DNA of 59,748 nucleotides. Source: Actinomycetota bacterium (GTDB lineage: Bacteria; Actinomycetota; Acidimicrobiia; Acidimicrobiales; Acidimicrobiaceae). The stretch is from positions 1 to 59,748 of the forward strand of contig DAHXKX010000069.1 in the NCBI GenBank assembly GCA_027366165.1. Direction: 5' to 3'. Positions within the stretch are counted from its first letter, which is position 1; every line of letters starts with the position of its first letter. A program made the position numbers and the translations under genes. This document shows, one piece after another, positions 10,628-21,836 of this stretch. The notes beneath the pieces are model-generated. The model was not told where the DNA came from, searched no databases, and was given only the letters and a program-made list of their open reading frames with translations.

Positions 10628-11977
10628 GTGGCTGACGTAGTCGAGGCTCTTCGAAGAAGTTTTGGCGTCGGTTCGGTTGTCACGGATCCGGATATAACTT
10701 CCCGATATCTGACTGATTGGACGGGCCGATTTAAAGGTGAGGCACTTTGCGTCATTAGGCCAGTCAATTCCTGGCAGGTTCAGCGGGCAGTGGAGATCGC
10801 GAATGCATCACACACACCCTTGATTACCCAAGGGGGAAATACCGGGCTAGTTGGCGGAGGGACACCAGTTAGAGGAGGAATCGTTCTCTCAACTCAGTTC
10901 CTCAAAGGAATCGATATCGATGTGAATTCGAGAGTTGCAAAATTAGGCGCTGGAGTGACGCTTAGCGAATTGAACACAAAGGCCAAAGAGGTGGGGCTCC
11001 GTTTTGCCGTGGACATTACATCAAGGGAGAGCGCAACCGTCGGCGGCATGGTGGCCACCAACGCAGGAGGCATTCACCTTATCCGGTATGGGGGTACGCG
11101 ACAGCAGTTGCTGGGCATCGAAACCGTGCTGGGAAATGGTCAGTTGATCGCAAGGATGGAGGGGCTTCACAAGGATAACAGCGGGTACGACTGGTCATCG
11201 ATTCTCTGTGGTTCTGAAGGTACACTGGGAGTGATTACCGCAGTGGCGGTGAAGCTGATTTCGGTACCCCTCCATCGGTCTGTGGCGTTGATCGCCGTGG
11301 ATACCCTTTCTGGCGCGATTCGTATTATGCGCGCCGCCAGACGGGAGTTCGCCAATCTTGATGCGGTTGAATTTATGTCCAGGAACGGATTGGAACTGGT
11401 ACAGCGGCTTCGAACAGAGAAATGGCCTTTGGGGGAGCTTCCCCCATATGCTCTACTGATCGAACTTGAAGGTGACGACATCGAGGTTGAGGATGTTGCT
11501 GTTTTCCTTGAGTCCCACGAAGACGTTCTCGATGCCGCTCTGGCCAGCGACGCGAGGGCAGATGGACTTTGGTTCTGGCGCGAACAGCATACTGTGGCGA
11601 TTAATCACTTTGGAGTGCCTCATAAGCTTGACGTTTCGATTCCAATTGGAGGTATCGACAGTTTTGTGAGGTATGTCTCGGAACTGCTGGAGCTCGAATA
11701 CCCTAACGTGCGCGCAGTCATCTTCGGCCATCTGGGGGACGGAAATGTGCATGTGAATTTGCTCAATGTCGAAGAGTCGAACGAGGAACTTGATCACGAA
11801 ATCTTTGCCACGGTAGCCTCCTTTGGAGGTTCGATATCTGCCGAACACGGCATAGGCAGAGCCAAAGTTGACGACCTGACTTTAACCCGTTCACCACAGG
11901 ACATCGAATCGATGAGAACATTGAAAAAGGCATTGGATCCCGCTCTCATCCTGAACCCAGGTGTACTCTTCAATTAG
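10628..11977 (+). CDS. FAD-binding oxidoreductase, GlcD/D-2-hydroxyacid dehydrogenase-like
   Basis: PLITQGGNTGLVGGGTP, SRESATVGGMVATNAGG, GHLGDGNVHVN, SAEHGIGRAK. Probable GTG start at 10628. Confidence 0.9.
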   Translation: MADVVEALRRSFGVGSVVTDPDITSRYLTDWTGRFKGEALCVIRPVNSWQVQRAVEIANASHTPLITQGGNTGLVGGGTPVRGGIVLSTQFLKGIDIDVNSRVAKLGAGVTLSELNTKAKEVGLRFAVDITSRESATVGGMVATNAGGIHLIRYGGTRQQLLGIETVLGNGQLIARMEGLHKDNSGYDWSSILCGSEGTLGVITAVAVKLISVPLHRSVALIAVDTLSGAIRIMRAARREFANLDAVEFMSRNGLELVQRLRTEKWPLGELPPYALLIELEGDDIEVEDVAVFLESHEDVLDAALASDARADGLWFWREQHTVAINHFGVPHKLDVSIPIGGIDSFVRYVSELLELEYPNVRAVIFGHLGDGNVHVNLLNVEESNEELDHEIFATVASFGGSISAEHGIGRAKVDDLTLTRSPQDIESMRTLKKALDPALILNPGVLFN

Positions 11978-12041
11978 ACTGGCCGAAACTGGATCTTTCT
12001 GGCGGAAGTCTTTCTACTATGACGGGTAGCCTTAAAGTATT

Positions 12042-14909
12042 GTGTCAGACAAATTGATCGTAAAAGGGGCACGGGAGCACAATCTGAAAGACATCTCGGT
12101 GGAGATGCCGCGCAACAGTTTTGTGGTCATTACGGGCCTGTCCGGTTCTGGAAAATCATCATTGGCTTTCGATACCATCTTTGCTGAGGGCCAGCGGCGT
12201 TACGTGGAGTCCCTTTCGGCCTATGCGAGGCAGTTCCTGGGCCAGATGGACAAACCAGATGTTGATTTCATCGAAGGACTCTCGCCTGCGATCTCAATCG
12301 ATCAAAAGTCGTCTTCACACAACCCTCGATCAACTGTCGGTACGATAACCGAAATCTACGACTATCTGAGGCTCCTTTACGCAAGGATAGGTCAGCCACA
12401 CTGTCCGAACTGCGGCGACCCCGTTGCAAGACAGAGCCCCTCTCAAATTGTCGATATCGTCTTGGAGCTTCCCGAGGGCACACGGTTCAGCGTTCTTGCG
12501 CCGGTGGTAAGAGGACGCAAGGGGGAGTATCAGAGCCTGTTGGATGATCTTTCGAGAAAGGGTTATGCCAGAGTCCGGATAGATGGCATGAATTATGAGT
12601 TGTCCGCAAGGGAGCACATTGAACTCGGTCGATACGAATCTCACACCGTTGAAGTGGTCATCGATCGGCTCGTCCGGCGGGAAGGCATAGAGAGGAGACT
12701 GACTGACTCAGTAGAGGCAGCTCTTGGAATTGCAGAGGGTGTAGTTGATATTCTCATCCACAAGTCCGGAGAAAGAGCTGAAGATGAAGTGGCAAGCTTT
12801 TCGGAGCATCTGGCGTGTGTGCGTTGCGGCATTTCATTTGATGAGCTAGAGCCAAGGAACTTCTCATTCAACTCGCCATTTGGTGCCTGTCAGAGTTGTC
12901 TTGGACTCGGGACGAAGTTCGAAGTGGATCCGGAACTCGTAATCCCCAATGTAAACCTTGCCCTCATCCAAGATGCGATCGCGCCGTGGGCCTCTGCCAG
13001 ATCGAATTACTTTAGGCGTCTGGTGGCCGCTCTGGCGGAGCAGTACGGATTCTCACTGAATGTCCCCTGGAAGGATCTCCCTGAAGAGGTGCAAAAGCTG
13101 ATTCTTTACGGGCATTCCGGCGGTCCGATCACTGTGAGGTATACCAACCGTTTTGGTTCTAGTCGCAAGATCAATTTCAATTATGAGGGTGTGGTTCAGT
13201 ATCTTCAGAGGAGGCATTCCGAAGCCGAAAGTGACTATCAGAGAGAGGCCGTTGAAGGTTACATGAGGCAAGCCCCTTGTCATAGTTGCGAGGGTGCAAG
13301 GCTGAAGCCGGAATTTCTTGCTGTGACCATTGGGGACCTCAATATATATCAGCTTTGTTCACTTTCCATAAGGGGCACCCGCGAATCTCTGGGAAGGCTC
13401 ACCCTCGGGGAGCGGGATAAGCTCATTGCTGCTCCTGTGCTCAGAGAGATCTTGGCCCGTCTGGACTTCTTATTGGATGTAGGTCTGGACTATCTGACCC
13501 TTGCACGCGCCGCAGGGACGTTGTCGGGGGGCGAGGCGCAAAGAATTCGTCTGGCTTCACAGATAGGTTCAGGGCTAACCGGGGTTCTCTATGTGCTCGA
13601 CGAACCTTCCATAGGACTGCATCAGCGGGATAACCACCGGTTGATCGAGACTCTTAGGAAGCTGAAGCAGCTGGACAATACCGTTATTGTGGTGGAGCAC
13701 GACGAGGAGACGATCAGGGCCGCCGACTATGTCATTGATATTGGACCCGGGGCTGGCGAACACGGCGGTGAAGTAGTTGCCTGTGGAACGGTTGAAGACC
13801 TAATAAACGAACCTCGCTCCATAAGCGGGGCCTACCTGGGTGGGAAAAAGTTCATCCCGGTCCCTAAGAAGAGGCGGGAGCTTGCCTCAGGTGAGCTGGT
13901 AATAAAGAACGCACGTCAGAACAATCTCAAGGGGATTGACATTGCGCTCCCCCTGGGGGCTTTCGTCGCAGTGACAGGCGTGTCTGGATCCGGGAAGTCT
14001 TCACTGGTCAACGAGATCGTTTTGAAGTCACTCATGAAATCGGTGTATGGCTCTAAGTTGGTACCTGGTCTGCATGACGAGATTCTAGGGGTGGAGAAGG
14101 TGGACAAAGTGGTGGCAATAGACCAGTCGCCAATCGGCCGAACTCCCAGATCAAACGCTGCGACGTATACCGGGGTGTTTGATCACGTTAGGCGTCTGTT
14201 TGCCCAGACTCAGGAGGCGAAGGTAAGAGGTTATCAGCCTGGGCGGTTCTCGTTCAACGTCAAGGGTGGCCGTTGTGAGGGATGTTCAGGTGACGGAACG
14301 CTGAAAATTGAAATGAACTTTCTTCCCGATGTTTACGTTCCGTGCGAGCAGTGCAAAGGATCCCGTTACAACAGGGACACTCTCGATGTCACGTTCAAGG
14401 GAAAGAACATCTCCGAGGTTCTGAATATGTCAGCAGAGGAGGCGCTGGAGTTTTTCGCCAATCAAAATTCGATATTGCGGTATTTGACCACTCTGGTTGA
14501 GGTGGGCCTCGGGTATGTGCGCCTAGGTCAACCTGCACCAACGCTCTCCGGTGGCGAGGCTCAGCGTGTAAAGCTTGCCTCGGAGCTTGCCAAAAGACCA
14601 ACCGGACACACAATGTACATTCTGGATGAACCCACGACAGGCCTTCATTTCGAAGATATACGCAAACTTCTAACGGTTTTAGGGAAGCTGGTGGAAACCG
14701 GTAACACGGTCCTGGTGATCGAGCACAATCTTGATGTCATAAAGACGGCGGATTACGTTATCGACTTGGGGCCAGAGGGTGGCGACAAAGGAGGCTTGGT
14801 TGTCGCCACTGGCACCCCGGAGGCCGTTTCGCATGCAGTGAACAGCTATACCGGTATATTTTTGAAGAAGGTCCTTGAGGAGAGTGGCTCACAAAGGTCG
14901 TCCCCTTAA
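12042..14909 (+). CDS. uvrA: Excinuclease ABC subunit A
   Basis: 955 aa; two ABC cassettes ([28 protein letters not shown]), zinc-finger CxxC pairs, [21 protein letters not shown]. Confidence 0.98.
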   Translation: MSDKLIVKGAREHNLKDISVEMPRNSFVVITGLSGSGKSSLAFDTIFAEGQRRYVESLSAYARQFLGQMDKPDVDFIEGLSPAISIDQKSSSHNPRSTVGTITEIYDYLRLLYARIGQPHCPNCGDPVARQSPSQIVDIVLELPEGTRFSVLAPVVRGRKGEYQSLLDDLSRKGYARVRIDGMNYELSAREHIELGRYESHTVEVVIDRLVRREGIERRLTDSVEAALGIAEGVVDILIHKSGERAEDEVASFSEHLACVRCGISFDELEPRNFSFNSPFGACQSCLGLGTKFEVDPELVIPNVNLALIQDAIAPWASARSNYFRRLVAALAEQYGFSLNVPWKDLPEEVQKLILYGHSGGPITVRYTNRFGSSRKINFNYEGVVQYLQRRHSEAESDYQREAVEGYMRQAPCHSCEGARLKPEFLAVTIGDLNIYQLCSLSIRGTRESLGRLTLGERDKLIAAPVLREILARLDFLLDVGLDYLTLARAAGTLSGGEAQRIRLASQIGSGLTGVLYVLDEPSIGLHQRDNHRLIETLRKLKQLDNTVIVVEHDEETIRAADYVIDIGPGAGEHGGEVVACGTVEDLINEPRSISGAYLGGKKFIPVPKKRRELASGELVIKNARQNNLKGIDIALPLGAFVAVTGVSGSGKSSLVNEIVLKSLMKSVYGSKLVPGLHDEILGVEKVDKVVAIDQSPIGRTPRSNAATYTGVFDHVRRLFAQTQEAKVRGYQPGRFSFNVKGGRCEGCSGDGTLKIEMNFLPDVYVPCEQCKGSRYNRDTLDVTFKGKNISEVLNMSAEEALEFFANQNSILRYLTTLVEVGLGYVRLGQPAPTLSGGEAQRVKLASELAKRPTGHTMYILDEPTTGLHFEDIRKLLTVLGKLVETGNTVLVIEHNLDVIKTADYVIDLGPEGGDKGGLVVATGTPEAVSHAVNSYTGIFLKKVLEESGSQRSSP

Positions 14910-14917
14910 CGGAGCTC

Positions 14918-16789
14918 TTGGTGATAGAACGGATAGTCCCCTCACAAATACCGAATGAACCCGGTTCGTACCAGTTCAAGGACCATGATGGTCGGGTCAT
15001 CTATGTCGGCAAGGCGAGTTCATTGCGCAATCGCCTGGCCAGTTATTTTCAACCGGTCCCCAACCTTCACCCTCGTACTGCGGCAATGGTGGCTGAGGCC
15101 GAATCAGTCGAGTGGATTGTGGTTAAAAACGAGGTGGAGGCGCTGATTCTTGAGCACAATCTGATTCAGAGATTTCGTCCAAGATTCAATGTCAGGCTGA
15201 GGGATGACAAGAGCTATCCGTTCTTGGCCATTACCACCGATCACTCTTGGCCCCGCGCGGGAATCATGAGGGGCCAGCGTAAAAGAGGGGCTCGGTACTA
15301 TGGTCCTTACCCTCATCCGGCTGCAATCCGGGAGACCCTGGACCTCATTCTCCGGACGTTTCCAATACGGACGTGTCCTGATTCCCAGTTCACGAAGCAT
15401 CAAAGGTTGGGAAGACCTTGCCTGCTTTTTCATATCGAGAGGTGCAGCGGGCCTTGTGTTGGTGCGGTGTCGGCAGAACGCTATCGTTCGCTTGTCTCAG
15501 ACATGGGTCGATTCCTGAAAGGGGACGTCAAAGAGTTCGTTGCAAGAACCCGCGAAGAGATGTCCCAAGCCGCGGCAGAGCTTAACTTCGAGCAAGCTGC
15601 CCGGCTCCGGGACAGATTGGATCTAATAGAAAAGGCAATTGAGAAGCAGCAGATGGTTGCTGGCGAATCATTCAATGCTGACGTGTTCGGACTTTTTCAG
15701 GATGAAATTGAAGCTGTTGTACAGGTGTTTTTCGTCAGGAAAGGTCGTGTGGTGGGGCGCAAGGGGTTGATTATCGATAAAGTGGAGGACCTTGACAGTG
15801 GATCACTGGTGGGCCAGGTGCTGGAACAGTATTATTCTGAGACCCCCTTGGACATTCCCCTGGAGGTGATCGTCCAAGTTCTTCCGCCGGATGCGGCGGT
15901 GTTGGAGGAGTGGATCGGAGGGCTGAGAGGCGCCCCCGTTCACATTAAAGTGGCCTCAAGGGGAGAAAAGCGCTCACTTCTTGAGACGGTTGAGAATAAC
16001 GCAAGCGTTGAATTCAAGAGGCACCGGATGTCGCGGGCGACGGATTACAGCGCAAGGGCAAAGGCCCTCCGCTCACTCGCAGACGAGCTCAATCTGTCGG
16101 TAGCCTTGCTGCGAATCGAATGCTACGACATGAGCCACCTTCAGGGTAGCCACTACGTCGGTTCCATGGTGGTCATGGAGGATGGCATACTGAAGAAGCA
16201 TGACTATCGGCGATTTAAGGTCAACGTGGGCCATAATGACGACTACGCAGCAACTTATGAGGTGCTGAGTAGACGCTTTAGCCACCTTGTAAAGGGTGAT
16301 CCAGGCAGCGACGATGTTGGAGTGGCACGGAGGTTCTCCTATCCACCGTCTTTAGTTGTGGTGGACGGGGGTAAGGGTCAGCTGTCAATGGCTGAAAAGG
16401 CCTTGGTGGAGTCGGGCTACGAAGGCGAAATCGCCTTGATTTCTCTTGCCAAACAATTTGAAGAGGTCTTTGTCCCCGGTAGATCTGATCCCATCCGGAT
16501 TTCGCGGGGTTCAGACGCATTATATCTACTGCAGCAGTTGCGCGACGAGGCGCACCGCTTTGCCATTTCCTACCATCGCAGTCTGCGTGGTCAGCAGATG
16601 ACGATGTCGGTATTGGAATCGGTAGAGGGAATGGGTCCTGCGAGGATTAGGAAGCTTCTCAAGCAGTTTGGAAGTGTTAAGAAGCTTAAGGAGGCTTCGC
16701 TAGAGGAGCTGGAAGGTCTTGGATGGCTGCCAAAGGAAGTCTCGCGTAATCTATTCCGTTCTCTTCACAGCCCTCAGAAGCAAGGTTGA
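14918..16789 (+). CDS. uvrC: Excinuclease ABC subunit C
   Basis: GIY-YIG (VIYVGKASSLRNRLASYF), UVR motif, DMSHLQGSHYVGSMVVMEDG, C-terminal HhH. Confidence 0.98.
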   Translation: MVIERIVPSQIPNEPGSYQFKDHDGRVIYVGKASSLRNRLASYFQPVPNLHPRTAAMVAEAESVEWIVVKNEVEALILEHNLIQRFRPRFNVRLRDDKSYPFLAITTDHSWPRAGIMRGQRKRGARYYGPYPHPAAIRETLDLILRTFPIRTCPDSQFTKHQRLGRPCLLFHIERCSGPCVGAVSAERYRSLVSDMGRFLKGDVKEFVARTREEMSQAAAELNFEQAARLRDRLDLIEKAIEKQQMVAGESFNADVFGLFQDEIEAVVQVFFVRKGRVVGRKGLIIDKVEDLDSGSLVGQVLEQYYSETPLDIPLEVIVQVLPPDAAVLEEWIGGLRGAPVHIKVASRGEKRSLLETVENNASVEFKRHRMSRATDYSARAKALRSLADELNLSVALLRIECYDMSHLQGSHYVGSMVVMEDGILKKHDYRRFKVNVGHNDDYAATYEVLSRRFSHLVKGDPGSDDVGVARRFSYPPSLVVVDGGKGQLSMAEKALVESGYEGEIALISLAKQFEEVFVPGRSDPIRISRGSDALYLLQQLRDEAHRFAISYHRSLRGQQMTMSVLESVEGMGPARIRKLLKQFGSVKKLKEASLEELEGLGWLPKEVSRNLFRSLHSPQKQG

Positions 16790-16813
16790 CTCGAAAGCCG
16801 TTTAGCCTTTGAG

Positions 16814-17596
16814 ATGATGGATCAAGATCTAAGTTCACCTCTAGGCGACGAATTCGATGAGATCGCCTCAGAGTTATGGGAAAACAATGCCAGGTGGTGG
16901 CAGGACGGCTTTACCAGAGGGGCTGATCCAGAGTATGAGGAGCAAATCATCCCCATGCTTCTCAAGCAGCTTGCGGGTTCACGTTCAGTTCTCGATGTCG
17001 GCACCGGGGAAGGTCAGCTGTCCAGACTGGCTCTGACGGTGGCGGGTGTCGAGAGTGTTGTCGGAATCGATCCAACCTGGGAACAAATTTCCGAGGCGAG
17101 GAACAGGGCACCAAGGATTAGCTATCTTAAGGCTGAGGCGGCCACTTTGCCATTTGCTGATGGGTCCTTTGATACTGTGATAGCCTGCCTTGTGTTCGAG
17201 CACATAGCCGATCTGACACGGGCCATTTCGGAGGTGTCAAGGGTCCTCCAGCACAATGGTAGTTTCCTGTTCTTTCTGAATCATCCTCTTTTGCAAACGC
17301 CCAACTCCGGGTGGATCGATGATCAGATAATCGGTGAACAGTACTGGCGAATAGGTAAGTATCTGGAGGAAGAGCGCAGCGTAGAGGAGGTGGAGAAGGA
17401 CATCTACATTCCCTTCATTCACCGCCCATTGAATACATATCTCAATACACTTTCCGATAATTCACTGTTGCTGACCCACATCGAGGAGCCTCCACCACCA
17501 AAAGGGTTTCTGGACAAGGCGCCGGAGTATTATGATGCCGCGTCAATTCCCAGATTGCTGTTTTTGAGACTAAAGAAGATCCAGTCCGGAGGCTAA
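16814..17596 (+). CDS. Class I SAM-dependent methyltransferase
   Basis: SVLDVGTGEGQLSRLALTVAGVESVVGIDPTWEQI, LPFADGSFDTVIACLVFEHI. Confidence 0.87.
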   Translation: MMDQDLSSPLGDEFDEIASELWENNARWWQDGFTRGADPEYEEQIIPMLLKQLAGSRSVLDVGTGEGQLSRLALTVAGVESVVGIDPTWEQISEARNRAPRISYLKAEAATLPFADGSFDTVIACLVFEHIADLTRAISEVSRVLQHNGSFLFFLNHPLLQTPNSGWIDDQIIGEQYWRIGKYLEEERSVEEVEKDIYIPFIHRPLNTYLNTLSDNSLLLTHIEEPPPPKGFLDKAPEYYDAASIPRLLFLRLKKIQSGG

Positions 17597-17644
17597 GCAC
17601 AGCTTTCCTGAAGAAGCGTTATTTTCATTTTGGGGGGTGATCAA

Positions 17645-18499
17645 ATGAGTGAGTTTGTGATTGTAGCTGGTATGAGCGGCGCGGGAAGGTCCAATGCGGC
17701 CGCAGTTTTTGAAGACCTTAATTGGTTTGTCATCGACAACATGCCACCTGCCCTTATTTCCAAAGTCTCAGAGTTGGTTAACCGGCCCGGATCAGAGACG
17801 GAGAGGGTGGTTCTGGTGATCGGCAGAGGAGGGTCTGATTTCGTCGCCGAACTGGAGCCTGAGATGGAAGCACTGATAGCCTCAGACGCCCGTGTGACCG
17901 TACTGTTTTTGGACGCTTCCGATGAAGTACTTATCCAGCGCTATGAGGGTACGCGCCGGAGACACCCGTTGGGGGGAGCAGGACTTGAGGAAGACATCAG
18001 GCGTGAAAGGGAGATGCTTGCGTCATTAAAGGACCGTGCGAATGTGGTTATCGACACCTCGGATCTGAATGTGCATGAGTTGCGGGACAAGATAGTCGGC
18101 CTCTTCGAATCCGCGGAACTCGATCCGATCATGAGGATTTCGGTGGTTTCTTTTGGATACAAATATGGAATTCCAAGAGATGTCGATCTCATATTTGATG
18201 TGCGATTTCTGCCTAATCCGCATTGGATTCCAGAACTCAGGCCTCATACGGGGCTGAAGAAGGCTGTTCGAGACTATGTGCTCTCACAAAACGAGTCAAT
18301 CGAATTCCTGAAAAAGCTCGATGATCTGTTCGAGTTCCTCTTACCAGCCTTCGAGAGAGAGGGTAAATCCTATTTGAACGTTGCCATCGGGTGTACCGGC
18401 GGGAAGCATCGGTCGGTTGTAATGGCCGAGGAGCTGCTCTCGGTATTTCGAAAGCGGGGATTTGAGCCAAGAGTCAATCACAGGGATATTTCGAGGTAA
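17645..18499 (+). CDS. rapZ: RapZ/YvcJ-family nucleotide-binding protein
   Basis: VAGMSGAGRSNAAAVFEDLNWFVIDNMPP...FLPNPHWIPELRPHTG...IGCTGGKHRSVVMAEEL. ATG at 17645. Confidence 0.95.
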   Translation: MSEFVIVAGMSGAGRSNAAAVFEDLNWFVIDNMPPALISKVSELVNRPGSETERVVLVIGRGGSDFVAELEPEMEALIASDARVTVLFLDASDEVLIQRYEGTRRRHPLGGAGLEEDIRREREMLASLKDRANVVIDTSDLNVHELRDKIVGLFESAELDPIMRISVVSFGYKYGIPRDVDLIFDVRFLPNPHWIPELRPHTGLKKAVRDYVLSQNESIEFLKKLDDLFEFLLPAFEREGKSYLNVAIGCTGGKHRSVVMAEELLSVFRKRGFEPRVNHRDISR

Positions 18500-18501
18500 T
18501 C

Positions 18502-19404
18502 ATGTCATTGCCGGCGAACAAGAATTTAGTGGTGGCTCTTGGTGGTGGGCACGGCCTTGCTTCCTCGCTTCGGGCGCTCGTTCTGAGCGACAGGTGCCCT
18601 ATTGGCGTGGTTTCGGTCGCCGATGACGGAGGTTCAAGCGGAAGACTTAGGGAGGCATTCGGTCTTGAACCCCCTGGCGATGTCCGAAAGTGCCTTGTGG
18701 CACTGGCGGGAACCGAGTCAATCTGGACCTCTGTCTTCGATTACCGTTTTGTAGGCGGCGAACTTGCAGGTCATAGCCTCGGAAACCTTATCATCGCCGG
18801 TCTGACAGAGGTTACAGGAGACTTCAGCAGGGCGATTCAGTTAGCGCAGCAGCTCATTGGCGTAAAGGGTTCGTTGTATCCGTCCTCTGCAAGGCCGGTC
18901 ATACTGGGTGCCAAGGTTGGTCTCGGCCGGGTCGAAGGCCAAGTGAATGTAATGCATACCGAAGGGATTGACTCCGTCTACACGATTCCCGAAAGTCCAT
19001 CTGTCCCAGAACCCGTCATTCGCGCTATCGACGGGGCAAAGACGATTATTGCGGGACCTGGTTCTCTGTTCACCTCAGTTCTGGCAGTGCTGTGCATACC
19101 GGCAATAAGAGAGGCAATAAGGCTAAGTTCCGCGAAGAAAATCTATGTGGTAAATCTCAGGCAACAGAAGCTTGAGACGGTTGGTTTGGACATTTCCGAT
19201 CATATTCGTGCTCTACTAAGGCATGGGTTTGAGCCTGATCTTATTTTAGCCGATAATGAATACATGGAACTTGGAGATGCTGAGGAGTTGTGCCACTCAT
19301 TTGGGGGTCAGCTTGTCATATGCCATTTGGCGGACAATACTGGTGGCCTACACGACCCCGAATTGCTGGCAGACGCGCTCGAAAGATACGGTGCGTTTGA
19401 TTGA
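18502..19404 (+). CDS. YvcK/CofD-like gluconeogenesis factor
   Basis: ALGGGHGLASSLRAL..., VADDGGSSGRLREAFGLEPPGDVRKCL; located directly after rapZ. Confidence 0.93.
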   Translation: MSLPANKNLVVALGGGHGLASSLRALVLSDRCPIGVVSVADDGGSSGRLREAFGLEPPGDVRKCLVALAGTESIWTSVFDYRFVGGELAGHSLGNLIIAGLTEVTGDFSRAIQLAQQLIGVKGSLYPSSARPVILGAKVGLGRVEGQVNVMHTEGIDSVYTIPESPSVPEPVIRAIDGAKTIIAGPGSLFTSVLAVLCIPAIREAIRLSSAKKIYVVNLRQQKLETVGLDISDHIRALLRHGFEPDLILADNEYMELGDAEELCHSFGGQLVICHLADNTGGLHDPELLADALERYGAFD

Positions 19405-19533
19405 AGTCGTTGCCATTGTGGAAATGATCGGGATTTGAACAATTGATGTAGGCTTTAGCGAGATTAAGACGCGAGAGTGTTTTTGGGGCTTTGTTAGCAG
19501 CATTGGGAATGGATCTGTTACTTTGGAGGATAT

Positions 19534-20556
19534 ATGACCCTGAAGGTCGGTGTTAACGGGTTTGGACGCATTGGACGGAACTTTTACAGAGCAGTCAAGG
19601 CTATGGCTGCAGATATCGAGATTGTTGCGGTCAACGACCTGACTTCGGCTGCCACAAATGCACATCTTCTTGCTTACGACTCGACTCACGGTCGACTCGG
19701 TGTTCCGGTACAGGCGACCGATGAGGGAATCCAGATCGGTACTGAGTTGCTGCGTGTTTTCGCAGAACGCGATCCAAAGTTGCTGCCTTGGAAAGAGCTT
19801 GGAGTGGACATTGTAATTGAATCGACAGGCATCTTCACCGATGGAAAAGCCGCTGAGGCACACCTTGAGGCCGGAGCGAAAAAGGTTATTATTTCTGCGC
19901 CGGCAACAAATGTTGACGAGACGTTCGTTGTGGGTGTAAATGACGACACTTACGACCCGGTGAAGCACAGGATAGTTTCCAACGCATCATGTACGACCAA
20001 CTGTTTCGTGCCAATGATGAAGGTCCTGGACGACTCGTTTGGAATTCGCAAGGGCCTTATGACCACGGTTCATGCCTATACAAATGATCAAAATCTCCTT
20101 GATCTTGCCCACAAGGACCTGAGAAGGGCTAGGGCGGCAGCGGTCAACATCGTGCCCTCCTCTACGGGGGCGGCAAAGGCGACAGGTCTTGTGCTACCAA
20201 AACTCATGGGAAGCCTGGACGGCACCTCACTCAGAGTTCCCGTTCAGGACGGGTCCATTACAGACGCAAATGTAATCGTGAACGGCTCAGTGACGGTCGC
20301 AGATGTTAATTTGGCGTTTCGGCAGGCGGCGGAGTCAGGTAAGTTGGCGAAAGTAATGGAGTATTCGGAGGCGCCCCTAGTTTCGTCCGATATTGTCGGC
20401 TCACCTGCGTCTTGCACTTTCGACTCTTTAATGACAATGGCAATGGACCTTGAGAATGGTTCAACCTTGGTCAAAATATTTGGTTGGTACGATAACGAAT
20501 GGGGCTATTCAAACAGGCTTGTCGACTTGGCGATTGTGTTGGGGGCAGGACTTTAA
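19534..20556 (+). CDS. gap: Glyceraldehyde-3-phosphate dehydrogenase, type I
   Basis: KVGVNGFGRIGRNFYRA, SNASCTTNCFVP active site. Confidence 0.98.
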   Translation: MTLKVGVNGFGRIGRNFYRAVKAMAADIEIVAVNDLTSAATNAHLLAYDSTHGRLGVPVQATDEGIQIGTELLRVFAERDPKLLPWKELGVDIVIESTGIFTDGKAAEAHLEAGAKKVIISAPATNVDETFVVGVNDDTYDPVKHRIVSNASCTTNCFVPMMKVLDDSFGIRKGLMTTVHAYTNDQNLLDLAHKDLRRARAAAVNIVPSSTGAAKATGLVLPKLMGSLDGTSLRVPVQDGSITDANVIVNGSVTVADVNLAFRQAAESGKLAKVMEYSEAPLVSSDIVGSPASCTFDSLMTMAMDLENGSTLVKIFGWYDNEWGYSNRLVDLAIVLGAGL

Positions 20557-20618
20557 ATTTTGGAAGTGGAAATGCTGATCAAGGCATTTCAATGATGAGT
20601 CAGATGAGTAGGTAGCGA

Positions 20619-21755
20619 ATGTATATTCCTCAGCTTGAGGATCTTGGAGACGTCAGGGGCAAGACTGTCTTGGTACGCTGCGACTTCAACGTTCCGATGA
20701 CCAAGAAACCAAACGGCGAGTTCGAAATCGTTGACGATTTTCGAATTCGCTCCTCGATCCCGACGCTGAAATGGTTGGTCGATCGAGGCGCGAAAGTTAT
20801 TGCGTGCTCGCATATAGGTCGGCCCCATGGCAAATGGGATCCGGAACTCTCGATAGCCCCGATGGCCAAGAGACTGCACGAACTTCTGCCCGAAGTAGAG
20901 GTGATGGAGAACCTACGGTTTTCCAAGGGCGAGGAGGAAAACGACGAGGTTTTTGTCAAAGAGATCATCAAGGGAGTCGACCTTTATGTGGATGACGCCT
21001 TTGGTGCAGCTCATCGTGTCCATGCTTCAATCGTCGGTCCGCCCCGATACCTGAAGTCCGCCGCTGGGAGACTTTTGGCGAAAGAGACTGAAGTTCTCTC
21101 CTCGCTGCTTGAGGAGCCGGCAAGACCATTTGTTGGAATCATGGGTGGTTCTAAGGTATCCGACAAGCTGGGACTGATAAATTCTCTCCTTGAGAAAGTG
21201 GACAACCTGATCGTCGGCGGCGGTATGGCCTTTTCCTTTTTGGCTGCCACTGGTCACCCTGTAGGTGCATCGATGGTTGAGTCCGATCAGCTGGAAACAT
21301 GCCGAGCACTCTTAGCATCCACCGATAAGATTGTGCTCCCCATTGATTGTGTTGCCCTGAATTCAGACGGAAAGTTTGGGAGGGAGGACAGGAGCGGTAT
21401 TGCGAAGTCATTTGGCGAAGACATTCCAAATGGCTGGAAAGGCTTGGACATCGGCCCAAAGTCAATCGAGATATTTCAGCAGGTGATTTACGGTGCAAAG
21501 ACCATATTCTGGAACGGCCCTCTTGGTGTTTGCGAGGATCCCAGGTTTTCCGCTGGGACTCAGGCAGTCGCGACCGCGGTTGCGCATTTCGGAGGATTCT
21601 CTGTGGTTGGCGGTGGCGACAGCGCTGCTGCGCTTGAGCAGGCAGGTTTTGCGGAGTGCATAACACATCTTTCAACGGGTGGTGGCGCCTCGTTGGAATT
21701 TCTGGAAAATGGTGATCTTCCCGGCCTAAAAGCCCTGAGGGAATCCCCTTCGTAG
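20619..21755 (+). CDS. pgk: Phosphoglycerate kinase
   Basis: [53 protein letters not shown]. Confidence 0.98.
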   Translation: MYIPQLEDLGDVRGKTVLVRCDFNVPMTKKPNGEFEIVDDFRIRSSIPTLKWLVDRGAKVIACSHIGRPHGKWDPELSIAPMAKRLHELLPEVEVMENLRFSKGEEENDEVFVKEIIKGVDLYVDDAFGAAHRVHASIVGPPRYLKSAAGRLLAKETEVLSSLLEEPARPFVGIMGGSKVSDKLGLINSLLEKVDNLIVGGGMAFSFLAATGHPVGASMVESDQLETCRALLASTDKIVLPIDCVALNSDGKFGREDRSGIAKSFGEDIPNGWKGLDIGPKSIEIFQQVIYGAKTIFWNGPLGVCEDPRFSAGTQAVATAVAHFGGFSVVGGGDSAAALEQAGFAECITHLSTGGGASLEFLENGDLPGLKALRESPS

Positions 21756-21836
21756 CGGTGCTCGAAATGACCGTTTTTTGGGTCCTACTGGTCCAACATG
21801 CTACAGCGTCTACACCTACGAGGAGCAAAGATAAAC

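Noticed and set aside
21151-21828. 225 aa minus ORF opposite pgk
   Set aside because: Fully antisense to phosphoglycerate kinase; shadow ORF.
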